From Tepidamorphus sp. (lineage in GTDB: Bacteria > Pseudomonadota > Alphaproteobacteria > Rhizobiales > Tepidamorphaceae): a stretch of DNA of 64,000 nt. Below, piece after piece: positions 17,108-25,543 of this stretch. The notes beneath the pieces are model-generated. The model saw only the letters and a list, made by a program, of their open reading frames with translations. It did not search any database and was not told where the DNA came from. The DNA is taken from positions 39,490-103,489 of the forward strand of contig JANQKY010000096.1 of the NCBI GenBank assembly GCA_028280885.1, in the 5' to 3' direction. The position numbers and the translations under genes are program-made. How positions within the stretch are numbered: the first letter of the stretch is position 1; the number at the start of each line of letters is the position of its first letter.

Positions 17108-18106
17108 TCACGACTGCGGGATCGTGTCCATCAGCTTCTGGTACTTGGCCTTGTCGGCTTCCAGCGCGTCCAGCTTGGCCTTCTTGTCGGCGTCCGACAT
17201 CTTGTCGTCGGCCTGGATCTGGAACTCTTCCTTGGTGATCGACATGATGCGGATCGGGTAGAGCTGGGCGTCCGAAGAGGGCTTGAACGGCGCCCACTGC
17301 AGGTCCTCGAGCACCTTGCGGGCGGCCTCGACCTCTTCCGGCGCGCCGAGGCGGCCATAGGTCATGATGAAGGTGTAGATCTTGTCCTTGGTGGCCTGGT
17401 CGAGGTCCTTGCGCCAGACCAGCGGGTCGGACGGGATCAGCGGCGACTGCCAGACGATCTTGACCTTCTTGGCGGCTTCCGGATTGGTGGTCTGCAGGCG
17501 GCGCAGGTTCTCGGTGTTGTTGGTGGCGACGTCGACCTGCTTGTTGGCGACCGCCATCAGGTTGGTCTCGTGGTTGGCGTTGCGCACGGTCTTGAAGCAG
17601 TCCTTCGGATCGACGCCGTTGGCGGCGAAGACGAAGGTGGTCGGGACCAGGAAGCCGGACGTGGAGTTGGGATCGCCGATGCCGAAGTTGAGGTCGCCCT
17701 CGCACTTCATGACGTCCTCGAGCGAGTTGAGCTCGCTGTCGACATGGGCCAGCAGCAGCGACCAGTAGCCCGGATTGCCTTCCGCGTCGACGGTCTGGGC
17801 GAACACCTCGCCATCGGCGCGGTCAACGGCTTCCATGGCCGACTTGTTGCCGTACCAAGCCAGGTGGACCTTGTCGAAGCGCATGCCTTCGATGATGCCG
17901 GCATAGTCGGTGGCGAAGAAGGCGTTGACCTTGAGGCCGGTCTCGTCTTCCATCGCTTCGAGGAAGGGGTTCCAGATCGTCTTGAGATTCTGGCTCGATT
18001 CGGTTGAGATGATGCCGAAATTGATTTCGGTGGTCTCGGCCTGCGCTGCGCTGACCAGCGTGGCGGACAAGGCCGCGGCGGCCAGTCCCTTGGCGACAAA
18101 ATTCAT
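17108..18106 (-). CDS. phnD: Phosphonate ABC transporter, periplasmic binding protein
   Basis: A 332-residue periplasmic protein with a clear Sec signal peptide (NFVAKGLAAAALSATLVSAAQA, cleavage near residue 23). The mature part begins INFGIISTESSQNLKTIW and contains the PhnD-family GNPGYWSLLLAHVDS and SGFLVPTTFVFAANGVDPKDCFK segments that shape the phosphonate pocket. An open frame extends upstream, but GGAGA just ahead of the ATG at 18106 and the signal peptide fix the start. It lies between phnC (89-nt gap) and phnE (152-nt gap with hairpin). Confidence 0.95.
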   Translation of the reverse strand: MNFVAKGLAAAALSATLVSAAQAETTEINFGIISTESSQNLKTIWNPFLEAMEDETGLKVNAFFATDYAGIIEGMRFDKVHLAWYGNKSAMEAVDRADGEVFAQTVDAEGNPGYWSLLLAHVDSELNSLEDVMKCEGDLNFGIGDPNSTSGFLVPTTFVFAANGVDPKDCFKTVRNANHETNLMAVANKQVDVATNNTENLRRLQTTNPEAAKKVKIVWQSPLIPSDPLVWRKDLDQATKDKIYTFIMTYGRLGAPEEVEAARKVLEDLQWAPFKPSSDAQLYPIRIMSITKEEFQIQADDKMSDADKKAKLDALEADKAKYQKLMDTIPQS

Positions 18107-18195
18107 CAGATTCTCCAATCCAGATCGCTTTGGCCGGTTGTTCCCGGGCCAGATGATGCGGGGTACTCGGTTTGACTGACCGCCTGTGGCGACGG

Positions 18196-19041
18196 TCACG
18201 TGCCGGCCAGAGCGACTGCCGCCGCGACGGCGGGCTCCGGAGCGTCGCTTCTTGCCGGGACGTCGGGGAGCACGAGTTCTTCGGAAGCGTCTCCGTAGAG
18301 TTCGCGCAGAAAATCATGGGACAGCGCCGTGCTCGGCCCGTCATAGGCGATCTCGCCGTCGCGCAGGGCGATGGTGCGCGGGCAGTAGCGGCGCGCGTAT
18401 TCGACCTGGTGAAGCGAGACGATGACCGTGACCCTGTCCTGCTCGTTCAGTTCGGACAGCGCCTGCATGACGCGCTTGGCGGAGGCTGGATCGAGCGAGG
18501 CGATCGGCTCGTCGGCGAGCACGACGCGGGCGCCCTGGACCATCGCCCGGGCGATCGCGGCGCGCTGCTGCTGGCCGCCGGACAGGGTGGAGGCGCGCTG
18601 GGCCGCCGTTTCGGCGATGCCGACCCGGGCGAGCGCCTGCATGGCCGCGCGCTTTTCGTCGGGCCGGAACCGGCCGAACGTGCCGCGCATGACCGAGATC
18701 CGACCGAGCACGCCGATCAGCACATTGGTGATGACGGACAGGCGGCCAACCAGGTTGAACTGCTGGAAGATCACGCCGATGTCGCGGCGAATGTCGCGCG
18801 CCTCGCCCGACAGCCTGCCGCCCGCCTGCACGGGCCGGTCATCGACGGTGACCTTGCAAGGGGCGTCGCGATCCGCCTGAACGAGGCCGGCGATGTGCCG
18901 GATGAGGGTCGACTTGCCGGACCCGGACGCACCGATCAGGGCGACCATCTCGCCGCGTTCGATGTCGACCGAGACATCCTTCAGCGCCCTCTTGCCGCCT
19001 GGAAAGGTCTTGGTCAAGCGCTCGACCCGAACCGTCGACAT
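18196..19041 (-). CDS. phnC: Phosphonate ABC transporter, ATP-binding subunit
   Basis: A 281-residue ABC ATPase that energises phosphonate import with PhnD and PhnE. Walker A is GASGSGKST, the Q-loop lies in GVIFQQFNLV, the ABC signature is TLSGGQQQRAAIARAM, Walker B is VVLADEPIASLD and the H-loop is VSLHQVEYA. The start at 19041 was preferred over 19047 and the more distal ATG because AGAGGA lies at correct spacing ahead of it. First gene of the phnCDEMN block; its promoter must lie in the repeat-rich gap upstream. Confidence 0.95.
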   Translation of the reverse strand: MSTVRVERLTKTFPGGKRALKDVSVDIERGEMVALIGASGSGKSTLIRHIAGLVQADRDAPCKVTVDDRPVQAGGRLSGEARDIRRDIGVIFQQFNLVGRLSVITNVLIGVLGRISVMRGTFGRFRPDEKRAAMQALARVGIAETAAQRASTLSGGQQQRAAIARAMVQGARVVLADEPIASLDPASAKRVMQALSELNEQDRVTVIVSLHQVEYARRYCPRTIALRDGEIAYDGPSTALSHDFLRELYGDASEELVLPDVPARSDAPEPAVAAAVALAGT

Positions 19042-19130
19042 GGCCATTCCTCTTTGCTTCGTCCTGGCGCGCAAAGCGTCGCGCGGGGCCGACATATCCG
19101 TCGGAACGCTGCACCCAATAGCGAGCCGGC

Positions 19131-19159
19131 ATGACAGGTGTGCAGCGTTTCGATGTCAG
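19131..19159 (-). promoter_or_regulatory. Weak candidate Pho-box half-sites upstream of phnC
   Basis: On the minus strand CTGACAT (19159-19153) and CTGTCAT (19137-19131) are 22 bp apart, twice the 11-bp periodicity of Pho-box half-sites. The intervening half-site is not conserved. They lie about 90-118 bp before the phnC start. Confidence 0.25.
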
Positions 19160-19289
19160 TTCGGCGACAATCCACAATGCCGCCAATCCCTAGGGTTTTT
19201 TGGTGTTTCGGCGGTCACATGGTTGCAATGTGACGATGCGGGCGCCGGCTATTGCATCGGTTGTATGATGACGTGCGGGCGCGCCTGCG

Positions 19290-19400
19290 CATGGCCCGCT
19301 GCTGTCCGGTTCAGCGGAGAGGGGGCTTTGGTTTTCTGCCGGGCCGCCTGCTCGGAGGTCATCCCCGACTTGTTCCGTGGATGACAGTCGAGGGGGTGGA
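19290..19400. repeat. REP-like composite (CTGTCCGGTTCAGCGG family)
   Basis: GCTGCTGTCCGGTTCAGCGG, a GGCTTTGGTTTTC segment and GGTCATCCCCGACTTGTTCC occur in the same order as in the copy at 40708-40800, with partial copies at 5520-5550 (inverted) and 63726-63780. No gene was found in 19042-19924. Confidence 0.78.
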
Positions 19401-19438
19401 CACCGGAGCGGGTTGCAGAGGGGCGCATAGCCCTCTCC

Positions 19439-19775
19439 CTCGCCATCCCGGAAAATCGGCGCGACGAGAGGCTGTGCCACGCTCCCTCACCCCGGCCCTT
19501 CGGGCCGACCCTCTCCCGCCAAGGGGAGAGGGTGCGAGTGCATCTGAGAAGCCGTGCGGCGGATGCCACGGCCGGTGGACAGAAAACTTCGATACCGCAT
19601 ATGATGTCGGTGCCTATTTGCCCGGTCCATCCAGCGCGCTCTTTCCCTCTCCCCCTTGGCGGGAGAGGGCGGCCCGCAGGGCCGGGGTGAGGGCGCGTGG
19701 CACGGCCGTTCATCGTGTCAGCTCTCTGGTCCCGGATATTCGCTATCGGGAATTCCGGGATGACGAGGGGGAGGG
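19439..19775 (+). repeat. Composite palindromic element A, copy 2
   Basis: Same architecture as 5945-6205 but in the opposite orientation: inverted CCCTCACCCCGGCCCTTCGG / CTCTCCCGCCAAGGGG ends around a core containing GCGAGTGCATCTGAGA, GACAGAAAACTTCGATACCGCA and ATGATGTCGGTGCC. The outer flanks (CTCGCCATCCCGG on the left) are shared with copy 3. It separates the two halves of the phn locus. Confidence 0.87.
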
Positions 19776-19845
19776 GTGTGCCCAGCCTTCCTCGGTCGTC
19801 CCCGCCGACTTGATCGGGGATCCATGACCACAGTGGCCGGCGACT

Positions 19846-19885
19846 GTGTTCATGGATTGCCGGGACAAGCCCGGCAATGACACGA
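19846..19885. repeat. Single REP hairpin
   Basis: TTCATGGATTGCCGGGACAA followed by GCCCGGCAATGACACGAAGG, identical in design to the unit tandemly repeated at 9113-9204. Confidence 0.85.
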
Positions 19886-19924
19886 AGGGTGAGCGGCCGG
19901 CGATGACAGGTCGAGTACCTCGGC

Positions 19925-20569
19925 TCAGGCGGTCGTCGCGGCCGGAACCGGCCGATCGGCCTCGAACTTCTCAAGAAAGGCTTCCGCCGTCAGGCCGCGA
20001 AAGGCCTCGAGCGCGTCGCGCAGCCGGTCATGCGGCCAGTCCCACCAGGCGAGCCGGTCCATCCGCGCGCCGATCTCCTCGGGGAAGCGGCGCTTGATTT
20101 CCCTCGCCGGCACGCCGCCGACGATGGTGTAGGGCGCGACATCCTTGCTGACCACGGCGCCGGCGCCGATCACCGCGCCATTGCCGACCGAAACGCCGGG
20201 CAGGAGGATCGCGCCATGGCCGATCCAGACGTCGTGGCCGATCCGCACCGCATGGTCGCGACGCCAGTCGAAGAACGCCGCCTCGACCTCGGCATCGGCG
20301 AAATAATCGGCGGCGCGATAGGTGAAGTGATGCTGCGTCGCCCGCCAGGTCGGATGGTTGGTGGCGTTGATGCGGACATGGCTTGCGATATTGACGAACT
20401 TGCCGATCTCGGCCGCCCAGACCTCGCATTCGCGCATCATGTAGGAATAGTCGCCGAGGCTGGATTCGGCGACATGGCAGCGCTCGGCGATCTCGGTATA
20501 GCGGCCGATCGTCGAATGCGTCACGATCGCGGAAGCCTCGATCAGGGGCCGTTCGGAAAGCCGTGTCAT
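19925..20569 (-). CDS. Phosphonate-cluster hexapeptide-repeat acetyltransferase
   Basis: A 214-residue left-handed beta-helix transferase. The hexapeptide pattern is visible in IGRYTEIAERCHVAESSLGDY and, after an inserted loop with NHPTWRATQHHF, in VRIGHDVWIGHGAILLPGVSVG and GAVIGAGAVVSKDVAPYTIV. It resembles the xenobiotic (chloramphenicol) acetyltransferase group and the phosphonate-associated transferase family often encoded in alphaproteobacterial phn operons. It probably N-acetylates aminoalkylphosphonates or a related intermediate, like PhnO; this is inference. It lies 15 nt downstream of phnL, at the end of the phnGHIJKL block. Confidence 0.85.
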   Translation of the reverse strand: MTRLSERPLIEASAIVTHSTIGRYTEIAERCHVAESSLGDYSYMMRECEVWAAEIGKFVNIASHVRINATNHPTWRATQHHFTYRAADYFADAEVEAAFFDWRRDHAVRIGHDVWIGHGAILLPGVSVGNGAVIGAGAVVSKDVAPYTIVGGVPAREIKRRFPEEIGARMDRLAWWDWPHDRLRDALEAFRGLTAEAFLEKFEADRPVPAATTA

Positions 20570-20584
20570 CGCGCCCGCTCCTTC

Positions 20585-21280
20585 TCAGACCGAGGCGAAG
20601 GAGCCGACGTCGATTGCCCGCGTGGCAACCCGGCGCCGGACGCTGCCGTCATGGAAGATGCCGAGCATCGCGGCGCCCGCCTCGCGCCGCTCCTCGATCA
20701 GTTCGGCGACGATGTCGCGGTTGGAGGCGTCGAGCGAGGCGGTCGGCTCGTCGAGGATCAGGATGGGATGATCGGTGACGAGACCGCGGGCGATGTTGAC
20801 GCGCTGCTGCTCGCCGCCCGAGAAGGTCGCCGGCGGCAGCGACCACAGCCGTTCGGGCAGGTTCAGCCGGGCCAGCATTTCGGCGGCGCGGTCACGGGCT
20901 ACGTCGGCCTCGACGCCGCGGACCTTGAGCGGCTCGGCGACGATGTCGATCGCCGCGACGCGGGGCACGGCGCGCAGGAACTGGCTGACATAGCTGATCA
21001 CCCGGTGGCGCAGGTCGAGGATGCGGCGCGGCGAGGCGGTCGCCACGTCGATGATCTTGTCGCCGTCGACCACCAGCACCTGGCCCTCGTTGGTGCGGTA
21101 GTTGCCGTAGATCATCCGCAGGATCGTGCTCTTGCCGACGCCGGAGGGCCCCGACAGGACGACGCATTCGCCTTCCGATACGGCGAGCTCGACATTGCGC
21201 AGCACCGGCAGGCGCGTGCCGTCGCGCATATGCATGGTGAAGGTCTTGCCGACCCCCGACAGACAGAGACGCATCGTCAT
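20585..21280 (-). CDS. phnL: C-P lyase accessory ABC-type ATPase
   Basis: A 231-residue ABC-type ATPase associated with the C-P lyase core complex; it has no membrane partner. Walker A is GPSGVGKST, the Q-loop lies in VISYVSQFLR, the signature is FSGGEQQRVNIARGL and Walker B is ILILDEPTASLD. The N-terminus with YTM-like TKTF.. spacing and RILDLRHRVISYVSQFL fits PhnL. The ATG at 21280 was chosen over a longer upstream frame. It lies 40 nt after phnK. Confidence 0.93.
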   Translation of the reverse strand: MTMRLCLSGVGKTFTMHMRDGTRLPVLRNVELAVSEGECVVLSGPSGVGKSTILRMIYGNYRTNEGQVLVVDGDKIIDVATASPRRILDLRHRVISYVSQFLRAVPRVAAIDIVAEPLKVRGVEADVARDRAAEMLARLNLPERLWSLPPATFSGGEQQRVNIARGLVTDHPILILDEPTASLDASNRDIVAELIEERREAGAAMLGIFHDGSVRRRVATRAIDVGSFASV

Positions 21281-21320
21281 GGCCGAACCTCGAAACGGGC
21301 GTTGAACGGGGACAGGGTGA

Positions 21321-22145
21321 TCATGGCTGCAGCACCGAGGCGACGAGGAGCTGGGCATAGGCGCTCTGCGGATCGTCGAGGATCTGGTCGGTCAGGCCGC
21401 TCTCGACCACGGTGCCGTTGCGCATCACCATCATGCGGTGCGAGATCATCCGGGCGACCGCCAGGTCGTGGGTGACGATGATCGCCGACAGCGACAGGTC
21501 GGAGACCAGGCCGCGCAACAGGTCGAGCAGGCGGGCCTGGACCGAGACGTCGAGGCCGCTGGTCGGCTCGTCCATGAAGACGAGGCGCGGACCGGTGACC
21601 AGGTTGCGGGCGATCTGCAGGCGCTGGCGCATGCCGCCGGAGAACTGCTCGGGCCGGTCGTCGATGCGGTCGGCGTCGATCTCGACCCGGCCGAGCCAGT
21701 CGAGCGCCTCGCCGCGGATGGCGGCGTAATTGCGGTTGCCGATCGCCATCAGCCGCTCGCCGACATTGCCGCCGGCGGAAATCGTCATGCGCAAGCCGTT
21801 GCGCGCATCCTGATGCACGAAGCCCCAGTCGGTGCGGGCGAGAAAACGCCGTTCGGCTTCGGAAAGATCGAAGATGTTGCGGGTCGCCTGGTCGCGCATC
21901 CGATATTCGACGACACCGGCCGTCGGGGTCAGCCGGCCGGACAGGCAACCGAGCAGGGTGGACTTGCCGGAGCCGGATTCGCCGACGATGGCGAGCACCT
22001 CGCCCGGCCAGAGTTCGAAGCTGACATCCTGGCAGCCGACGCGGTTGCCGTAGAAATGGGAGACGCCGCTGGCGCGCAGCAATGGCGGATCCTCGGCGGT
22101 CGCCTCCGGCACGAAGGCTTCGCTCGGGGTGAAGTCCTCAAGCAT
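21321..22145 (-). CDS. phnK: C-P lyase ABC-type ATPase
   Basis: A 274-residue ABC ATPase that binds the PhnGHIJ core and drives its conformational cycle. Walker A is GESGSGKST, the signature is FSGGMRQRLQIARNL, Walker B is LVFMDEPTSGLD and the H-loop is IVTHDLAVAR. The segment DWGFVHQDARNGLRM is typical of PhnK. It has a 20-residue N-terminal extension. The start overlaps the end of phnJ by 8 nt, consistent with coupled translation. Confidence 0.94.
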   Translation of the reverse strand: MLEDFTPSEAFVPEATAEDPPLLRASGVSHFYGNRVGCQDVSFELWPGEVLAIVGESGSGKSTLLGCLSGRLTPTAGVVEYRMRDQATRNIFDLSEAERRFLARTDWGFVHQDARNGLRMTISAGGNVGERLMAIGNRNYAAIRGEALDWLGRVEIDADRIDDRPEQFSGGMRQRLQIARNLVTGPRLVFMDEPTSGLDVSVQARLLDLLRGLVSDLSLSAIIVTHDLAVARMISHRMMVMRNGTVVESGLTDQILDDPQSAYAQLLVASVLQP

Positions 22146-23049
22146 CGGTCATTTCCGTCTTTTCGCTCGCCGCTGCGGAACTCTGGTTTTGAACGCCCTG
22201 GTTTCGCGCAACCTGGCGCTCGCAGAAGTCGGTGTCGGAACACACGAACATGCGCCCGCCCTTGTCGTCGGTGATGATCTCGTCGAGATAGGTGCCGCGC
22301 GTGCCGCAGATGGCGCAGGGCTCGTCGAATGTCTGCACCTCGAAGGGATAGTCCTCGAAATCGAGGCTGACGACGTCGGTATGCGGCGGGATCGCGTAGA
22401 TCCGCTGCTCGCGTCCGGCACCGAACAGCAGAAGCGCGTCGGACTGGTGCAGCTTCGGATTGTCGAATTTCGGGATCGGCGAGGGATCCATCACATAGCG
22501 CCCGTCAACCAGCACCGGATAGGCGTAGGTCGTGGCGATGTGGCCGTGCCGGGCGATGTCCTCGTAGAGCTTGACGTGCATGATGCCGTATTCCTCGAGC
22601 GCGTGCATCTTGCGGGTCTCGGTCTCGCGCGGCTCCAGGAAGCGCAGCGGCTCGGGGATCGGCACCTGGAACACCAGCACCTGATCGGACTGAAGCGGCT
22701 GCTCGGGGATGCGGTGGCGGGTCTGGATGATCGAGGCCTCGCCAGTCTGCGTCGTCGTCGCGACGCCTGCGGTGCGGGCGAAGAAGCCGCGGATGGCGAC
22801 CGCGTTGGTCGTGTCGTCGGCGCCCTGGTCGATCACCTTCAGAACGTCGTCGGGACCGATGATCGCCGCGGTGATCTGGACGCCGCCGGTGCCCCAGCCA
22901 TAGGGCATCGGCATCTCGCGGCTGGCGAACGGCACCTGATAGCCGGGAATGGCGATGCCCTTGAGGATCGCCCGGCGGATCATCCGCTTGGTCTGCTCGT
23001 CGAGATAGGCGAAATTGTAGGGTGTCGCCTCAACAGCACTTGTCGTCAT
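22138..23049 (-). CDS. phnJ: Carbon-phosphorus lyase, radical-SAM catalytic subunit
   Basis: A 303-residue enzyme that cleaves the carbon-phosphorus bond of 5-phosphoribosyl 1-alkylphosphonate. The iron-sulfur ligands follow the unusual CX2CX21C pattern: Cys245, Cys248 and Cys270. Cys276 and Gly36 align with the E. coli thiyl-radical Cys272 and glycyl-radical Gly32 at a constant offset of four. Conserved substrate segments include IPGYQVPFASREMPMPYGWGTGG. All known catalytic residues are therefore present. The start overlaps the phnI stop (ATGA). A polar Ala/Ser/Gln tail follows the last cysteine. Confidence 0.96.
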   Translation of the reverse strand: MTTSAVEATPYNFAYLDEQTKRMIRRAILKGIAIPGYQVPFASREMPMPYGWGTGGVQITAAIIGPDDVLKVIDQGADDTTNAVAIRGFFARTAGVATTTQTGEASIIQTRHRIPEQPLQSDQVLVFQVPIPEPLRFLEPRETETRKMHALEEYGIMHVKLYEDIARHGHIATTYAYPVLVDGRYVMDPSPIPKFDNPKLHQSDALLLFGAGREQRIYAIPPHTDVVSLDFEDYPFEVQTFDEPCAICGTRGTYLDEIITDDKGGRMFVCSDTDFCERQVARNQGVQNQSSAAASEKTEMTDA

Positions 23050-24209
23050 TCCGCTGCCTCGCGATTGGGACCGGCGGGGCCGGTGTTCTTGGAGCCGGTG
23101 TTCTTGGGGCCGGTATTTTCGGGATCGATCTCCGCGTCCGCCCGTTCGGCGATTTCGGCGCGCATCCGGCGCACCAGCTCCAGTTCCGCCTGGAAGTCGA
23201 CATAGTGCGGCAGCTTCAGATGCTCGACGAAGCCGGTCGCCCGCACGTTGTCGGAATGGGACAGGACGAATTCCTCGTCCTGGGCCGGCGCGGTCTGCTC
23301 CTCGCCGAGTTCCTGCCAGCGCAGCGACCGGTCGACGAGCGCCATCGACATCGCCTTGCGTTCGCTCTGGCCGAAGACCAGGCCGTAGCCGCGGGTGAAT
23401 TGCGGCGGCGCCTTGGCCGAGCCCTTGAACTGGTTGACCATCTGGCATTCGGTGACGCCGATCCGGCCGATCGTCACCGCAAAGCCGAGTTCCTCGGCGA
23501 AGACCTCGACCTCGACGTCGCCGAAGCGGATCTCGCCGACGAAGGGATGGGAGCGAGCATAGCCGCGCTGGGTCGAATAGCCGAGCGCCAGCAGGAAGCC
23601 CTCGTCGCCGCGGGCAAGCGCCTGCAGGCGCAGGTCGCGGTCGGCGGGAAACTCCAGGGGCTCGCGGGTCAGGTCGGCGACCGGCCGGCCGGACTCCGCT
23701 TCCGGAGAGCTCTCGATCAGGCCCTCATAGCCGAGCACATCGGTGACCCGGGGCACGGGATCGCGGTTCGGCGCTTGCGTGGCCGGCTGTTCGGGAGCGT
23801 CGTTTTCGGCGATCTCGGGCTCCAGCAGGCGGTGGGTGTAGTCGAAGGTCGGTCCCAGAAGCTGGCCGCCGGGCAGGTCCTTGTAGGTCGCCGAGATGCG
23901 CCGCCGGATCTGCATCCTTGCTGTATCGACCGGCTCGGAGGCGCCCAGGCGGGGCAGGGTGGTGCGATAGGCGCGCACCAGGAAGATCGCCTCGATCAGG
24001 TCGCCGCGCGACTGCTTGATCGCCAGCGCCGCCAGATCACGGTCGTAGAGCGAGCCCTCCGCCATCACCCGGTCGACGGCGAGCGCCAGTTGCCCGGCGA
24101 TCTGCGCTAGCGTGAGGCCGGGAACGTCGCGGTCGCCGCGCCGGGCATGGGCCAACAGCCGGTGGGCGTTGGCGATGGCCTGTTCGCCGCCTTTCGCCGC
24201 CACATACAT
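23046..24209 (-). CDS. phnI: C-P lyase core subunit / nucleosidase component
   Basis: A 387-residue core subunit. With PhnG, PhnH and PhnL it displaces adenine from ATP to form the ribosyl-triphosphate phosphonate. It begins YVAAKGGEQAIANAHRLL, and the family segments RGDLIEAIFLVRAYRTTLPR and GPTFDYTHRLLE are present. A longer upstream frame exists, but this ATG lies 5 nt after the phnH stop and matches the family start. The C-terminus ends in a short low-complexity tail made of NTGPK/NTGSK repeats from a 15-bp DNA repeat. Confidence 0.95.
   Translation of the reverse strand: MYVAAKGGEQAIANAHRLLAHARRGDRDVPGLTLAQIAGQLALAVDRVMAEGSLYDRDLAALAIKQSRGDLIEAIFLVRAYRTTLPRLGASEPVDTARMQIRRRISATYKDLPGGQLLGPTFDYTHRLLEPEIAENDAPEQPATQAPNRDPVPRVTDVLGYEGLIESSPEAESGRPVADLTREPLEFPADRDLRLQALARGDEGFLLALGYSTQRGYARSHPFVGEIRFGDVEVEVFAEELGFAVTIGRIGVTECQMVNQFKGSAKAPPQFTRGYGLVFGQSERKAMSMALVDRSLRWQELGEEQTAPAQDEEFVLSHSDNVRATGFVEHLKLPHYVDFQAELELVRRMRAEIAERADAEIDPENTGPKNTGSKNTGPAGPNREAAE
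23079..23123. repeat. In-frame 15-bp tandem repeat, 3 copies, in phnI 3' end
   Basis: GCCGGTGTTCTTGGA, GCCGGTGTTCTTGGG and a diverged GCCGGTATTTTCGGG encode the NTGxK repeats of the PhnI tail. Different sequence from, but the same period as, the repeat at 2438-2508. Confidence 0.9.
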
Positions 24210-24214
24210 GGATT

Positions 24215-24862
24215 CTAGCCCTCCCTGGAGGCGTTGGCCCGGATGCGGGTCGATCGGGGCAGGGCCGCGATCTTGCCGGGGCTTGCGAAAAGGATGTCGA
24301 CACCGCGCGGAAACAGCGCGTGGTTGGCGCGGACCTGGTCCCGGAAATTGACCGGAAGCGGCGCCGGCGCGATCGTCTCCGTCTCCTCGATGCCGGGGCC
24401 CTCGAGCCTGACGATGTCGCGGCTCATCAGCGTATCGACCATCATGATCAGCGTCGTCGAGCGGTCCGGATACTCGGCGGTGCCCTGCGCGAAGCCGGAC
24501 AGCGAGGGCATCCGGTCGCAGGCGCTGATCAGCGCGAAGGCGGCCTGGTCCGGACCGGAGGCGACCGGCGCGCCGGTATGGAAGGCAAGCCAGTTGCGCA
24601 GCGCGGGGTCGCCGGCAAGCGGCGCATCGCACCAGATCGGCGTGTCCTGGTCGAACAGCGCCAGCGCGATCGCGCCTGCTTCGGCGGTCAGCGGCGGTGG
24701 CGGCGCGACCCTGGTGGGCAGGGCGATAGACCGGCCGGGGCGCGAGAAGGCCTCCATGACGGAGCGGAAGACGAACTGGGCATCGACCACAGGCTGCGCG
24801 AAGCCGCCTGCCAGCGCTGCGCCGCCCGCAGCCGGGCGCGGACTTTCCAGGATGTCGCTCAT
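24215..24862 (-). CDS. phnH: C-P lyase core subunit
   Basis: A 215-residue subunit of the PhnGHIJ complex. It has a PLP-transferase-like fold without cofactor. Family landmarks are FVFRSVMEAFSRPGRSIALP near the N-terminus, ALALFDQDTPIWCD and the C-terminal PGIEETETI. The start (ATG at 24862) overlaps the phnG stop as ATGA, and the stop is 5 nt before phnI. Confidence 0.94.
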   Translation of the reverse strand: MSDILESPRPAAGGAALAGGFAQPVVDAQFVFRSVMEAFSRPGRSIALPTRVAPPPPLTAEAGAIALALFDQDTPIWCDAPLAGDPALRNWLAFHTGAPVASGPDQAAFALISACDRMPSLSGFAQGTAEYPDRSTTLIMMVDTLMSRDIVRLEGPGIEETETIAPAPLPVNFRDQVRANHALFPRGVDILFASPGKIAALPRSTRIRANASREG

Positions 24863-25458
24863 AGCTCTTCGTCCTCTCCGCGCGCCAGGGTGAAGAAATC
24901 GACCTTGGTCGCCGTGGTCTCTTCGGCAAGGCGCTCGTCGGCGGCGGCCAGCGCCGCAAGCGCGGGGGCGATGACGGTGCGCTCGACCAGGTCGCGCCGG
25001 TCCGGCATCTGCCACAGGGCGTCGAACAGGGCGGCGAGCCGCGCCTTTTCGCCGTCGCGGCCCATGATCCAGGCAAAGCCCGTCGCCCCGCTGCCCGTTA
25101 CGCCGCCGCCCGCAACCCCGTCGCCGGTCGCGCCAGCGTCAAGCGTGACCGCGCAGCGCGTGACCGAGGCTTCGCCGAGATTGAACGGGCTGCCGTCGCC
25201 GCCGGTGCGGCCGCGCACCATCACGAGGCCGCATTCAGGCTTGCGCAACCAGGTCCAGGCGGGCGGGCTTTCCAGTGCCTCCCACGCCGTTTCCAGCATG
25301 TCGCGGCTTGCCATCGCCATGGCCCGCATGGCGCGGCGGCGTTCGGCGTTTGGGTCGGCGGTCGGGTCCCCGGCCTTGCCATTCGGCGCCCCGCCATTCG
25401 GCGAAGGAGTGTCCGGCAGATCGGATGCTGTGTGATCCATCATGGTTTCGGGTTTCAT
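24859..25458 (-). CDS. phnG: C-P lyase core subunit
   Basis: A 199-residue subunit as called, longer than the usual about 150. The conserved part starts near ERRRAMRAMAMASRDML and includes GLVMVRGRTGGDGSPFNLGEASVTRCAV and the C-terminal KVDFFTLARGE. An N-terminal Pro/Gly/Asp-rich extension of about 35 residues and a Gly/Ala/Thr-rich insertion before FAWIMGRD account for the extra length. ATGs at 25443 and 25440 are alternatives. First gene of the phnGHIJKL block. The palindromic PhnF operator lies 33-50 nt upstream. Confidence 0.9.
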   Translation of the reverse strand: MKPETMMDHTASDLPDTPSPNGGAPNGKAGDPTADPNAERRRAMRAMAMASRDMLETAWEALESPPAWTWLRKPECGLVMVRGRTGGDGSPFNLGEASVTRCAVTLDAGATGDGVAGGGVTGSGATGFAWIMGRDGEKARLAALFDALWQMPDRRDLVERTVIAPALAALAAADERLAEETTATKVDFFTLARGEDEEL

Positions 25459-25490
25459 GTGCAGATTCGACTCGACGATGCGGCGCAATA

Positions 25491-25508
25491 TGTCTAGTAA
25501 TCTAGACA
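25491..25508. promoter_or_regulatory. Perfect inverted repeat between phnG and phnF (probable PhnF operator)
   Basis: TGTCTAG (25491-25497), spacer TAAT and CTAGACA (25502-25508) form a perfect palindrome. The GT...AC half-site layout suits GntR/HutC-family regulators. It sits between the divergent phnG and phnF starts and so can control both. Confidence 0.65.
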
Positions 25509-25543
25509 AGTGTCAATTGATATCGGAGCTCAGTGACACAACG

